Shown: positions 26,617 to 36,189, counted from the stretch's first letter. The stretch is DNA of 64,000 bases from Kaustia mangrovi (GCF_015482775.1 NZ_CP058214.1:186001-250000); one strand, 5' to 3'. Notes: generated by a model not told the origin, from the sequence alone. Translations and numbers: made by a program.

Positions 26617-26672
26617 ATGAATGCAACCAAAAGGAGTATTTTTGACCATGATTGATTATAGATTGCATTCAT
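26617..26672. promoter_or_regulatory. AT-rich inverted repeat upstream of the TetR gene
   Basis: The arms atgaatgcaa (26617-26626) and ttgcattcat (26663-26672) are exact complements 36 bases apart. They lie in an AT-rich island in otherwise GC-rich DNA, about 110-165 bases before the tetR start. They could be two operator half-sites or two separate binding sites for the TetR protein. This is inference from position only. Confidence 0.4.
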
Positions 26673-26824
26673 GCCGTTGCGCACAGCGACGAATCGATCA
26701 GGAAATGGGCGTTTCCGGAGCGTAAGATAATCATGGAAGGCGGTACGGCAAGACCGCTCGCAGGCGATCTCCACCGAATGACATGCGGCCTACCGACGCT
26801 GCGCGCGCGAGCGAGGTCTCTGTT

Positions 26825-29569
26825 CTATGCGCCCTCGCACCGTTGCCCGGTCTCGTTCCACCGGGGCTTTGTGGGCGGGCAGACGCACTGGCTCTTCGGT
26901 TCGCTCCAGACCTGACCGCCCCGGCACAGGGCCGGCGTCGCTGTCTCGGGCTTGGCGGTGTCGGCGACGCAGGTCCCTTTCGCGGCATTCCAGACGGGCT
27001 TGCCGGACGGGCAGGCGCATTGCCCGGTGTCGGCATCGCGGATCTGTCCTCCGGTGCAGGCCGCCTGCGTGTCTTCTGGCGTGGGAGCGTCCTCCGGCAT
27101 GGCCGTGTCCTGGGGCTCGTCGCTGGCTGGCGGCGGCGCGGGAGCCTCCCGCGAGGCCTCGCCGGGCACGGCGCAATCGCTGTCATTGCTCTGGTCGAGA
27201 TCGCCGACACCCCAGCGGCCGTAGAGTGCGGCCATGAGCTCCTCGTCGACCTCGCCGCCGGCGGGCAGCTCGGTGGAAGACCGGAAGGCCTCGATGGCGG
27301 ATCGTGTCTTGCTGCCCATGATCCCGTCGACGGGGCCGGCGGACAGGCCGCGCTCGTTGAGACCGGCCTGGGCGGCGGCGATGCGTGCGCGCAGCGTCGC
27401 GCCGTTCCACAGCGCCTGGCTGCAATTGCGCACGGAGCCGGACCCGCCGCGCGGCGCGCGGATGTCGAGGCGAAGCTCGGCCGTCTCATCGGGTTCGAGC
27501 GTCGCGTCGGGATGAATGCAGACATATTCGCTGCGCAGGTCCACGCACGACCACGGATCGGGGGAGGCGTCGGCAAGCCGCGCGCCGGCCGGCTCGATCC
27601 TGTCGAGAATGGCGAGCTGACCGCTATAGGCCGCACCGCCCTCATTGGCGATGACGACGGTGAAGGAGCAGGCCGCGCCCGGCTCGCAAGCGTCCGCGTC
27701 GGCGCGAACCGTCACGGCGAGATCGGGCGCACGGGCGCGTTCGTCCACAGGCGCTTCCGGCTCGGATGCGGGAGCGGCCTGCGAGTCCGGCGCGGGCTCG
27801 GATTCGGGTTCGGCCTCGGGCTCCGCTTCGGTCTCCGGCGCCATCGCGGCGTCGTCCTGCGCGCCGTCCGGTTCGGCCTTGCGCTCAGCCTCAGCCTCAG
27901 CCTCGGCTTGGGGCTGGGCGTCCTCCGTCTGCATGTCCTGCTCGGCTGCCGGCTCCTGCTCGGGCTCCGGTTCCGGCGCGGCCTCGGGTTCGGACGGCGC
28001 CTCGGCCATCCGCGTGGCCGGCGCGGCGGGGCAGCGCGTGACCGCCTCGATATCGCCCACATGGCCCGCGGAATTGGGATCCTCGAAGCGGCCGTCATAG
28101 TCGAGGAAATAGCTCGTCCAGGGCGGCATGTTGCGCGGTTCCGTCAGCGGGGTGGAGACGGCCTGCGCCCCGTGGACGGTGGTGGGCCCGGTCTCCATGA
28201 GTTCCGCGCGCTCGCTCGCGCTCTGGCGCAGCGCGTCGCCGGTCGCCCATACCGTGGCGAAGCAGCTCTCCGTGTCGAGATCGCCCGAGGCGTCGTAGCC
28301 GTAGCCGAGGCTCACGCCTCCGGAGGCATTCTGGCTGGTCGCCGGAAAGCCGATGGCATAGGTCTCCGGGCTCGTGCTCCAGCGCCCGGAGCCCTCCGGA
28401 CCCGCCGGTTCGTAGCGCAGCACGCGCGTGCGGCGGGGCAGGGCGAAGATCGAATAGTCGTAGCGCGAGCGGATGTCGCCGCGCTGGGCGAGGATCATGC
28501 CGCCTTCGCCGTCGAAGGCGATGTCGGAGACGGGGTAGGCCCTCGGATCGCCGGGCACGGCCACCTCGCGGCGCGGATCGTCGCCGAAGCTGCCATCGGG
28601 CCCGATGGAGACGGACCAGACCTCGGGGCCCTGCCAGACCGCGTAATAGAGCCGGCCGGAATGATAGGCGAGCCCCCATATGCGCCGCTCCGGCGCCGTC
28701 AGGCCCCATGTGGCCGGGTTCTCCGCATTGAAGGCGGGGCTTGCGATGTCGGCGCGGGCGGAGGTGTCGTCGGCTGCCGGCTCGAGGCCCGCTGCCGGCC
28801 GTGCCGCGACGCCGTGGTCGAAGGTACCGAGATCGAGGCCCGACAGGTCGAGACGATGGATGAGCCCCGTATCGAGGTCGGAGACATAGAGCTGCTGGTG
28901 ATCGGCATCGTAGGCGAGGTTGCCGAGGCCGGGGCCGCTGTTCGGGCCGTCCGGTCCCGATACGGTCGCGAAGAGGGAGACGTCGCCCGTGCGCCCGTCG
29001 ATGCGCCAGACGCTGCCCGGACCGCCGCCCGCGCCGAACTGGCCCGTCATCCAGGCGGCGTCCGGCTGGCCGGCCTTCACGCGCACCGCTCGCCCGTTGT
29101 CGCCGGGCGCCACGATCTGCAGGCCGAAGGCGGAACTCGCGCCGGCATAGATGTTCGGCACCTCGGCGTCGTCAAGCGCGAGGCCGAAGACCTGTCCGAT
29201 GGTGCGTGCCGGCACGGAGAGGACCGGCTCGCCGCCGATGAGCTGACCATGGGGCGGGCCCTTGCCCGCGGAGACATCGAAGAGCTTCAGCGACCCGCCA
29301 TCGGGATCGATGACGGTCTCGTCGAGCGCCGTGCGGCCGGGCGGGATCTCGTCATTGCCGGGCGCCACCGTGCCGGAAAAGCCCGTGACCGCCACGACAC
29401 CCTCGCGCGCGGGGAAATCCCCGGCGGACTGGGCGGATGCGGGGCTTGTGCCGGCAACGGGAAGGGCCGCGCCGAGGACGAGAAGGGTCAGGGCCCCGAA
29501 ACCGATACCCTGCCTCCCGCTCTTCCGGACCGGCAGGGCCCGGCGATACCACCGCTCGACCATTTCCAA
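26825..29569 (-). CDS. Large secreted mosaic protein: beta-propeller, DUF11-like, peptidoglycan-binding, Cys-rich repeats
   Basis: A 914-residue exported protein with an unusual domain order. A long n-region and hydrophobic segment (FGALTLLVLGAALPVAG) form the signal peptide. Residues about 55-500 look like a beta-propeller built of repeats such as GLGNLAYDADHQQLYVSDLD and RIWGLAYHSGRLYYAVWQG. A Glu/Pro/Ala-rich linker (520-615) follows, then a DUF11/CARDB-like domain (LAVTVRADADACEPG). Next is a peptidoglycan-binding domain (GPVDGIMGSKTRSAIEAF). The end holds two Cys-rich units (CTGGQIRDADTGQCACPSG; CRGGQVWSEPKSQCVCPPTK). It may anchor to the cell wall and bind ligands outside. No enzyme active site is recognised. 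It lies 124 bases after fadJ and may have its own promoter. Confidence 0.82.
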   Translation of the reverse strand: MEMVERWYRRALPVRKSGRQGIGFGALTLLVLGAALPVAGTSPASAQSAGDFPAREGVVAVTGFSGTVAPGNDEIPPGRTALDETVIDPDGGSLKLFDVSAGKGPPHGQLIGGEPVLSVPARTIGQVFGLALDDAEVPNIYAGASSAFGLQIVAPGDNGRAVRVKAGQPDAAWMTGQFGAGGGPGSVWRIDGRTGDVSLFATVSGPDGPNSGPGLGNLAYDADHQQLYVSDLDTGLIHRLDLSGLDLGTFDHGVAARPAAGLEPAADDTSARADIASPAFNAENPATWGLTAPERRIWGLAYHSGRLYYAVWQGPEVWSVSIGPDGSFGDDPRREVAVPGDPRAYPVSDIAFDGEGGMILAQRGDIRSRYDYSIFALPRRTRVLRYEPAGPEGSGRWSTSPETYAIGFPATSQNASGGVSLGYGYDASGDLDTESCFATVWATGDALRQSASERAELMETGPTTVHGAQAVSTPLTEPRNMPPWTSYFLDYDGRFEDPNSAGHVGDIEAVTRCPAAPATRMAEAPSEPEAAPEPEPEQEPAAEQDMQTEDAQPQAEAEAEAERKAEPDGAQDDAAMAPETEAEPEAEPESEPAPDSQAAPASEPEAPVDERARAPDLAVTVRADADACEPGAACSFTVVIANEGGAAYSGQLAILDRIEPAGARLADASPDPWSCVDLRSEYVCIHPDATLEPDETAELRLDIRAPRGGSGSVRNCSQALWNGATLRARIAAAQAGLNERGLSAGPVDGIMGSKTRSAIEAFRSSTELPAGGEVDEELMAALYGRWGVGDLDQSNDSDCAVPGEASREAPAPPPASDEPQDTAMPEDAPTPEDTQAACTGGQIRDADTGQCACPSGKPVWNAAKGTCVADTAKPETATPALCRGGQVWSEPKSQCVCPPTKPRWNETGQRCEGA

Positions 29570-29693
29570 ATCTCCCTCTTGGAGCCCGGATCGTCAGCGC
29601 GGCGCGACGGTGCACGGACGATCCCGCGTCCGCTCCTTCATAGGCCGGCTACTATGGAAGAATTCGCCCGGGCCGGCAAATGCAACATGGGTG

Positions 29694-31826
29694 TCAGCCG
29701 CCGCCGCGGAGGGCCGCCCAGCCGGCGTCCGGGGCGAAGCGCTCGCCCTTCTCCGCCTCCAGCCGCTCGAGCGTGTCGACGACGTCCTCCACGCCGCGCG
29801 CGCCGGCATAGTGCATCGGGCCGCCGCGGAACGGTGCGAAGCCGGTGCCGAAGACGATGCCGGCATCGACCGCGTCGGCGTCTTCCACGATCTCCTCCCT
29901 CAGGCACCACACGCAGGCATCGAGAAGCGGCAGGACGAGCCGGTCGCGAAGGGCGGGATCGGGCCCGGCATCCACCTTGTGCTTCTGCGGCTTGCCGTCC
30001 TTCCACTCATAGATGCCCTTGCCGGACTTGCGCCCGAGATGGCCGTCCTCGACGAGCCTGGAGAACCAGGCGGGAATGTCGGGCAGGGGACGGTGGAGGC
30101 TCTCCTTGAGCGTTTCCGCCACATGGAGCGCGACGTCGAGGCCCACCTGGTCGGCAAGCTCTATGGGCCCCATGGGCATGCCGAAGGCCTCCGCCGCGGC
30201 GTCGATCCGTTCCGGCGCGATGCCCTCGTCATAGGCCAGGAAGGCTTCCATCATATAGGGCGTGAGCGCGCGGTTCACGAGGAAGCCCGGCGAGGAGGCG
30301 ACCGGCAGCGGCAGCTTGTCGATGGCGCCGACAAGGGCGAGGGTGCGTGCGCGAACCCCCTCGTCGAGCCCGTCATGGGTGACGACCTCGACCAGCGGCA
30401 TGCTCGCCACCGGATTGAAGAAATGGACGCCGACGAAGCGTTCAGGCCGCTTCAGCCCCTTGCGCAGCGTCTCCAGGAGAATGCTGGAGGTGTTGGTGGC
30501 CAGGATCGCGTCGCGGCGCATCTGCGCCTCCGCCCGCTTGTAGACGGTCTGCTTGATCTCTTCGTCCTCCGGCACCGCCTCGATCACGAGATCGGCGCGC
30601 GCAAGCCCCGCGCCATCGGGGTCGGGGACAAGCCGGTCGAGTGCCGCGCGCGCGTCGCCCGGCCGGCGCAGCCTGCGGGAGAACAGCGTGTCGGCGCGCT
30701 TCACCGCCGGCGCGATATAGCGCATCTCGCGGTCCTCGAGCGTGACGCGGAAGCCCCGCAGCGCGCACCAGGCCGCGATATCGCCGCCCATGACGCCCGC
30801 GCCGATCACATGGATGTGGGCCACGCCGTGATCGCCCGTCTTGGCAAAGCCCTTGAGGCGCTCGCGCAGGAAGAAGACGCGGATGAGATTGCGCGCCGTC
30901 TCCCCGGCCATGAGCTCGGCGAAGGACCGGGTCTCCTCGCGCCGCATGGCCGCCTCGTCGTCGCCATGGGCGCGCCAGAGGTCGATGAGAGCGTAGGGCG
31001 CGGGGTAGTGGTCCTTGCGGGCCTTCTTGGCGGTTTCCGCCTCCATGCGCCGGGCGATCAGGGCCCGTGCGGGGCCAAGCGACATGAGGCGCTGCTTGAG
31101 GGAGCGGCCGCGACTGGTCTTGAGCTTCCCGGAGACGGCCCAGGAGAGGGCGGTCGCGAAATGCCGCTCCGCCGTTACGGCGTCGACGAGGCCGGCGGCC
31201 TTGGCGCGGCGCGCATCGAGATTCCGACCGGTCAGCATCATGGTCATGGCCTGGACGGGGTCTGCAAGGCGCAGTGTCCGCCATGTCCCTGCAAGCCCCG
31301 GATGGAGCCCGAGCATCACTTCGGGAAAGCCGAGCTTGGCGTCCTCGCGCGCGATCCGGTAGCGGCAGGCGAGCGCGAGCTCCAGCCCGCCGCCCAGGCA
31401 GAAGCCGTGGATGAGCGCCACCGTCGGGGCGGGGAACGCCGCCAGCCGGTCGAGCACGTCGAGCCCCTGTCGGACCTTGACCTCGATGGTCGCCTTGTCC
31501 GTCATGCCGCGGAAATCGCCGATATCGGCGCCGGCGGCAAAGCCGTTCGGCTTGGCGGACCGGATGACGAGCGCCTTGGGCGCCGCCGTCTCCAGGGCGG
31601 AGAGGAGGCGCGCGAACTCCGTCAGCGCGGCTTCCGACAGCGTGTTCGTGCCCGCGCCCTCGCAGTCGAGCAGCGCCCAGGCGATGCCGTCCCCGTCCAG
31701 ATGCCAGCGCCAGTGCCGAAGGTCGGCCGGGCCCTCCGGCTGGGTGTCGGCAGGGTCGCCGAGGGTGAGGTGCTCATCGGTGAGGGCGGTCAGGGCGTCG
31801 TCGCGCCGGGGGTCGAACTGTCTCAT
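29694..31826 (-). CDS. fadJ: Multifunctional enoyl-CoA hydratase / 3-hydroxyacyl-CoA dehydrogenase
   Basis: A 710-residue two-part beta-oxidation enzyme (FadJ/FadB alpha subunit). The N-terminal crotonase domain has FAAGADIGDF for the oxyanion hole, GGGLELALACRYRIA and FPEVMLGLHPGLAGTWRT, which carry the two catalytic Glu. The C-terminal half is the NAD-dependent dehydrogenase: HVIGAGVMGGDIAAWCAL, ATNTSSI, FVGVHFFNPVASMPLVEVV, SPGFLVNRALTPYM. It hydrates trans-2-enoyl-CoA and oxidises the 3-hydroxy product. It is the third gene of fadE-fadI-fadJ, 21 bases after the thiolase gene. Confidence 0.93.
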   Translation of the reverse strand: MRQFDPRRDDALTALTDEHLTLGDPADTQPEGPADLRHWRWHLDGDGIAWALLDCEGAGTNTLSEAALTEFARLLSALETAAPKALVIRSAKPNGFAAGADIGDFRGMTDKATIEVKVRQGLDVLDRLAAFPAPTVALIHGFCLGGGLELALACRYRIAREDAKLGFPEVMLGLHPGLAGTWRTLRLADPVQAMTMMLTGRNLDARRAKAAGLVDAVTAERHFATALSWAVSGKLKTSRGRSLKQRLMSLGPARALIARRMEAETAKKARKDHYPAPYALIDLWRAHGDDEAAMRREETRSFAELMAGETARNLIRVFFLRERLKGFAKTGDHGVAHIHVIGAGVMGGDIAAWCALRGFRVTLEDREMRYIAPAVKRADTLFSRRLRRPGDARAALDRLVPDPDGAGLARADLVIEAVPEDEEIKQTVYKRAEAQMRRDAILATNTSSILLETLRKGLKRPERFVGVHFFNPVASMPLVEVVTHDGLDEGVRARTLALVGAIDKLPLPVASSPGFLVNRALTPYMMEAFLAYDEGIAPERIDAAAEAFGMPMGPIELADQVGLDVALHVAETLKESLHRPLPDIPAWFSRLVEDGHLGRKSGKGIYEWKDGKPQKHKVDAGPDPALRDRLVLPLLDACVWCLREEIVEDADAVDAGIVFGTGFAPFRGGPMHYAGARGVEDVVDTLERLEAEKGERFAPDAGWAALRGGG

Positions 31827-31847
31827 CTCTTCAGACCTCCGCCCGTC

Positions 31848-33218
31848 CTATTCCGCAAGCTCGAGCAGCATCGCGCCGCCCATGCCGCCGCCGATGCATT
31901 CCGTGGCCAGCCCATGGCGCGCGCCGAGCCGGCGCATGACATGGGCCAGATGGAGCGTGATGCGATTGCCGCTGGTGCCGACCGGATGGCCGAGGCTGAT
32001 CGCCCCGCCATCGACATTGAGGATGTCGCGGTCGATCTCGCCGAAGGGAGCGTCGAGGCCGAGGATATCGGTGCAGAAGCCCTTGTCCGTCCATGCCTTG
32101 ATGCAGGCGAGCACCTGCGCGGCGAAGGCCTCGTTGATCTCCCAGGCGCCGACATCTCCGCGCGCAAGCCCGTGACGGCGGAGCAGGGGTGTCGCCGACA
32201 GGACGGGGCCGAGCCCCATGATCGAGGGGTCGAGCGCGGCCCATTCGCAATCGACGATGCGGGCGAGCGGCTTGAGGCGGTATTTCTTCACCGCATCCTC
32301 GGAGGCCACGACAGTCCATGAGCCGCCATCGGTGATCTGCGAGCTGTTGCCGGCGGTGACCTGGCCGAAGGGCCGCTCGAAGGCCGGCTTCAGCTTGGCG
32401 AGCTGTTCGACCGTGTTATCCGGGCGCACCCCGTCATCGTGTTCGTAGAGCGTGCCGTCCGGCCCGATCATGGCCGCAAGCTCTTCGAGGCGGCCCTCCT
32501 CGTGGGCCTGTGCGAGCCGGCGATGGCTCTCCACCGCATAGGCGTCGGCCTCTTCGCGCGTCACCGCGAACTGATGGGCCAGAACCTCCGCCGTCTGGCC
32601 CATATTGAGCTTGACCACGGGGTCGGTCAGGCCACGCAGGATGCCGAGTGTCGGCATGAGGAAGCGCGGCCGGAAATTCAGTAGACTCTGGAGCTTGTCG
32701 GCAAGTCCTCGTGCGGCATAGAAGCTGCCGAACCAGCCGGCGGCTTCCCCGGAGAAGAGGAGCGGCGCATGGCTCAGGGCCTCCGTTCCGCCGGCGAGGA
32801 TCAGGTCGGCATGGCCCTGCCTGATATAGCGGAAGGCGGTGTCGATGGACTGCATGCCCGACGCGCAGTTGCGCTGCACGGTCCAGCCCGGAACCTCCTG
32901 TCCGCAGTCGAGCCTCAAGGCGGCGACGCGGCCCGGATTGACCTCGTCGGCGTGAACGTTGACGCAGCCGAGGATCACCTCGTCGAAGGCGGTGGGCTCG
33001 AAAGGCTGGCGCAGCAGCAGCGGGCGGCCCGCCTGCACGGCGAGATCGACGGGTGTGAAGGGGCCCGGCCCGTTGCGGGCCTTGATGAAGGGGGTGCGCG
33101 CGCCGTCGACGAGATAGACGGCGCGCCCCGTGTCGCTCGGTGCCGGACGCGCGGTCCTGGACCGGGTGGCTGTCCGGCCCGACGCTGCCGCGCGGCGCTG
33201 TGGGGTTCGGGCTGCTAT
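31848..33218 (-). CDS. fadI: Acetyl-CoA C-acyltransferase (thiolase), apparent ATA start
   Basis: About 456 residues. Thiolase that cleaves 3-ketoacyl-CoA, the last step of beta-oxidation and partner of FadJ. The nucleophilic Cys is in QRNCASGMQSIDTAFRYI. The second active-site region is AWEINEAFAAQ, then GGAISLGHPVGTSGNR (His) and ATECIGGGMGGAM (second Cys). There is no ATG, GTG or TTG in frame between the previous gene and the conserved VYLVDGARTPFIKA. An ATA at 33216-33218 lies at the right distance after a good aagggag ribosome site, so the real start is either ATA or an ATG misread here. It begins 26 bases after fadE and is followed by fadJ. Confidence 0.88.
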   Translation of the reverse strand: MAARTPQRRAAASGRTATRSRTARPAPSDTGRAVYLVDGARTPFIKARNGPGPFTPVDLAVQAGRPLLLRQPFEPTAFDEVILGCVNVHADEVNPGRVAALRLDCGQEVPGWTVQRNCASGMQSIDTAFRYIRQGHADLILAGGTEALSHAPLLFSGEAAGWFGSFYAARGLADKLQSLLNFRPRFLMPTLGILRGLTDPVVKLNMGQTAEVLAHQFAVTREEADAYAVESHRRLAQAHEEGRLEELAAMIGPDGTLYEHDDGVRPDNTVEQLAKLKPAFERPFGQVTAGNSSQITDGGSWTVVASEDAVKKYRLKPLARIVDCEWAALDPSIMGLGPVLSATPLLRRHGLARGDVGAWEINEAFAAQVLACIKAWTDKGFCTDILGLDAPFGEIDRDILNVDGGAISLGHPVGTSGNRITLHLAHVMRRLGARHGLATECIGGGMGGAMLLELAE

Positions 33219-33244
33219 GGCTCGGTCTCCCTTCTCTCGTTGGT

Positions 33245-35515
33245 TCAGGCCGCGCGGGCCTTGCGGGTGCGCCTGGCGCGATCCTTGCCGAGCCCCTTGA
33301 TCTCGTCCAGCGTGAAATCGTCGACCGCGAGGACCTCGCGGACAAGGGCGCGGGCCTCGGTGAGCCTTTTCGCGTCCTCCGCCGAGATCAGGCCCTTCTC
33401 CTGGGCGGCGTCGATGTCGTCGATGCGGGCTTCGCGCATCGCCTTGCGGGCGGGGTCGAGGGCCACGATCTCTCGGAAGGCGTGCTCGAGGCGGCCGAGC
33501 TCGGTCTCCATGCCGCCGGGAGAAATGCCTGCGGTCAGCCTCTCGCGGCTCGCCGACGGCGCGGTGACGAGGCCGGAAACCTCGCGCGCGAGCCGGTCCG
33601 ACGGTGGATGGAAGCGCGAGCCGAAGGGCCTGATCGCCAGCCGGAGCGCCCAGGCGAGGGGGCGGAGGGGGAAGTTGTCGAGCACGCCCTTGAGCGCGGC
33701 TTCCGCCCGGTTGAGGCTGGATCGCACCGCCCAGTCGACCAGCGGCAGGTCTTCCGACGGCCGCCCGTCGTCCTGCCAGCGCTTGAGCGTCGCGGAGGCG
33801 AAATAGAGCTCCGACAGGGCATCGCCGAGCCGTCCGGTGATCATCTCCTTGCGCTTCAGCGCCCCGCCGAGGCTCAGCATGGCCGCCTCGCTCACGAGTG
33901 CCAGTGCGGCGGAGAGCCGCTTGACCGACTTGAAGTGCCGCGCCGTCGGCCCGTCCACGGGGCTTGAGGAGAAGAGGCCGCCCGTCCAGGCGCGCGCCAC
34001 GGCCCGGCCGAGGGTTTTCAGGATATGGCCGGCATGCCCGAAAAACGCGGCGTCGAAATCCCTTATGGCCTTGTCCGGATTCTCTTCCTGAGCAGCCATC
34101 ATCTCCTTGAGGATGAAGGGATGGCAGCGGATCGAGCCCTGACCGTAGATGATGAGCGAGCGGGTGAGGATGTTCGCGCCCTCCACCGTGATGCCGATGG
34201 GCACGGCGCGATAGAGATTGCCGAGATAGTTCTTCGGCCCGTCGCAGATCGCCTTGCCGCCATGGACGTCCATGGCATCGTCCACGGCGCGCCGGAGCGC
34301 CTCGGTCGCGTGATATTTGAGGATGCCCGACAGGACGGCCGGCTTCTCGCCCTGGTCGAGGGCGGACAGGGTGAGCCGGCGGCCGGAATCGATCCGGTAG
34401 GTGTCGCCCGCGATCCGCGCGATCGCCTCCTGCACGCCCTCGAAGCGCGAGACCGGATTGTTGAACTGCTCGCGGATGCGCGCATAGGCGCCGGTCGAGC
34501 GGGCGGCGAGCTTCATGCCGCTCACCGACAGCGACGGCAGCGAGATGCCCCGGCCGGCGGCAAGCGCGGAGACGAGCATGCGCCAGCCCTGGCCGATACG
34601 CTTCGGCCCGCCGATGATGGCGTCGAGCGGCAGGAACACGTCCTTGCCCTGATTGGGCCCGTTGGGGAAGACCTGCATGGCCGGGTAATGCCGCCGCCCG
34701 ATCTCCACGCCCGGCGTGTCGGCCGGCACGAGGGCGACGGTGATGCCGAGATCCTCTTCGTCGCCGAGCAGATGGTCGGGATCGTGGAGCTTGAAGGCAA
34801 GGCCGAGGACGGTGCAGATCGGCCCGAGCGAGATATAGCGCTTCGACCAGTTGAGCCGCATGCCGAGCGTCTTCTCGCCGTTCCAGGTGCCGTGGCAGAC
34901 GACGCCGCGATCCTCCATCGCCGCGGCGTCGGAGCCCGCATCGACGCTCGTCAGCCCGAAGGCGGGGATCTCGCGCCCGTCGGCGAGCCGGGGGAGGTAG
35001 TGGGCCTTCTGCTCCTCGGTGCCGTATTGCAGGAGAAGCTCGCCGGGCCCCAGCGAGTTCGGCACGATGACGGAGACGGCGGCGGAGGCGCCGCGCGAGG
35101 CGAGCTTCATGACCACGGCGGAATGGGCTGCCGCGGAGAAGCCGAGCCCCCCGTGCTCCTTCGGGACGATCATGCCGAGGAAGCCCTTCTCCTTGATGAA
35201 GGACCAGACTGTCTCCGGGATCTCGCGCCGGGTGAAGCAGATCTCCCAGTCGTCGATCATCCCGCACAGCTCCTCGACCGGGCCGTCGAGGAAGGCATGC
35301 TCTTCGTCGGTGAGGTGGTGTTCCGGCGTGGCGAGAAGTCTCTCCCAGTCCGGGTCGCCGGACATGAGCTCGGCGTCCCACCACACGGTGCCGGCCTCCA
35401 GCGCCTCGCGCTCGGTATCGGACATGCGGGGCAGGATGGCGCGGATCCGTTTCAGGACGGGAGCGGAGACATGGCGTTGCCGGAAGGTCAGGCCATCGCT
35501 CTCGGTGGCGGTCAT
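33245..35515 (-). CDS. fadE: Acyl-CoA dehydrogenase, FadE type
   Basis: A 756-residue long-form acyl-CoA dehydrogenase, the first step of fatty acid beta-oxidation. The catalytic core runs over residues about 70-510: MIVPKEHGGLGFSAAAHSAV, AFGLTSVDAGSDAAAMEDRG, VFPNGPNQGKDVFLPLD, AMDVHGGKAICDGPKNYLGN and ITVEGANILTRSLIIYGQGS. The C-terminal extension (DUF1974-like, GGALKRKEMITGRLGDALSE) is specific to FadE. It heads the fadE-fadI-fadJ operon on the - strand; spacing to fadI is 26 bases. Confidence 0.92.
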   Translation of the reverse strand: MTATESDGLTFRQRHVSAPVLKRIRAILPRMSDTEREALEAGTVWWDAELMSGDPDWERLLATPEHHLTDEEHAFLDGPVEELCGMIDDWEICFTRREIPETVWSFIKEKGFLGMIVPKEHGGLGFSAAAHSAVVMKLASRGASAAVSVIVPNSLGPGELLLQYGTEEQKAHYLPRLADGREIPAFGLTSVDAGSDAAAMEDRGVVCHGTWNGEKTLGMRLNWSKRYISLGPICTVLGLAFKLHDPDHLLGDEEDLGITVALVPADTPGVEIGRRHYPAMQVFPNGPNQGKDVFLPLDAIIGGPKRIGQGWRMLVSALAAGRGISLPSLSVSGMKLAARSTGAYARIREQFNNPVSRFEGVQEAIARIAGDTYRIDSGRRLTLSALDQGEKPAVLSGILKYHATEALRRAVDDAMDVHGGKAICDGPKNYLGNLYRAVPIGITVEGANILTRSLIIYGQGSIRCHPFILKEMMAAQEENPDKAIRDFDAAFFGHAGHILKTLGRAVARAWTGGLFSSSPVDGPTARHFKSVKRLSAALALVSEAAMLSLGGALKRKEMITGRLGDALSELYFASATLKRWQDDGRPSEDLPLVDWAVRSSLNRAEAALKGVLDNFPLRPLAWALRLAIRPFGSRFHPPSDRLAREVSGLVTAPSASRERLTAGISPGGMETELGRLEHAFREIVALDPARKAMREARIDDIDAAQEKGLISAEDAKRLTEARALVREVLAVDDFTLDEIKGLGKDRARRTRKARAA

Positions 35516-35686
35516 CCTTGTCCTCCCTTGTCCGGGACCGTTGCTTCTCCCGTCAATGCCCGGACCGCCCGGAGGGTTCCGTTCCGCAAATGGGGGCGGC
35601 GAGCATATGGCCGGGAACCGGCGCTCGGATTCTTATTATGGTAGTGCACGCCGGCCAGCGCAAACTGACGTAGGGTCAGCCCGCCT

Positions 35687-36154
35687 TCAGCCCAGGATGG
35701 CGCGCCGGCGTTCCAGGCTTGCCGCCGGCCATTCCGTCTGCACGTCGTAAAAGATCTCGAAGGCGCGGGCGTCGTCCGGCAGGCGGACCCAGGCGAGCTT
35801 GGAGCGGGTGAAGATATGGACGTCGGGCTCGATCGCAGAGGGCTCGTCGAGCGTGGAGACGCGCACGAAGCTCAGCACGCGGCGCCTGCCGTAATCGCTC
35901 CACAGGGCGCTCCCGCAGGACGGACAGCGGTAGATGTCGTGCGGGCGGCCGCTGTCGGTCGCCATCTCCGCCGGCTCCGGCTTGCCCGACAGGAGAGAGA
36001 TGCGGTCGGTCTCGATCAGCGCGTTGATGGCGAAGGCACCGCCCGTCTGGCGCTGACAGTCGCGGCAATGGCAACAATGCACGAACATGGGCTCGGAGGT
36101 CAGCCGGTAGCGCACCGCTCCGCAGAAACAGCTGCCTTCGTAGGTCGATGACAT
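35687..36154 (-). CDS. GFA-domain protein (glutathione-dependent formaldehyde-activating enzyme family)
   Basis: A 155-residue zinc-binding protein of the GFA/CENP-V family. The cysteine pairs are in order: GSCFCGAVRYRL, VHCCHCRDCQRQTGGAF, and YRCPSCGSALWSDYG. Family members bind zinc; only a few have proven formaldehyde or glutathione chemistry, so the function here is unknown. The ATG at 36154 gives MSSTYEGSCFCGAV. It follows the frameshifted SDR gene by 35 bases on the same strand and may share its transcript. Confidence 0.88.
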   Translation of the reverse strand: MSSTYEGSCFCGAVRYRLTSEPMFVHCCHCRDCQRQTGGAFAINALIETDRISLLSGKPEPAEMATDSGRPHDIYRCPSCGSALWSDYGRRRVLSFVRVSTLDEPSAIEPDVHIFTRSKLAWVRLPDDARAFEIFYDVQTEWPAASLERRRAILG

Positions 36155-36189
36155 CTGTGTCCTCCCTTGATGCCGCACCGCCTCCGGTT

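Noticed and set aside
26652-26915. A small + strand protein after the AT-rich inverted repeat
   Set aside because: It overlaps the 3' end of the mosaic-protein gene, has no good ribosome site and shows no family residues.
31848-35384. A very long - strand open frame (about 1178 codons) including the thiolase
   Set aside because: Only the last 456 codons match thiolase. The rest is an out-of-frame reading of fadE, whose real frame is complete with family motifs.
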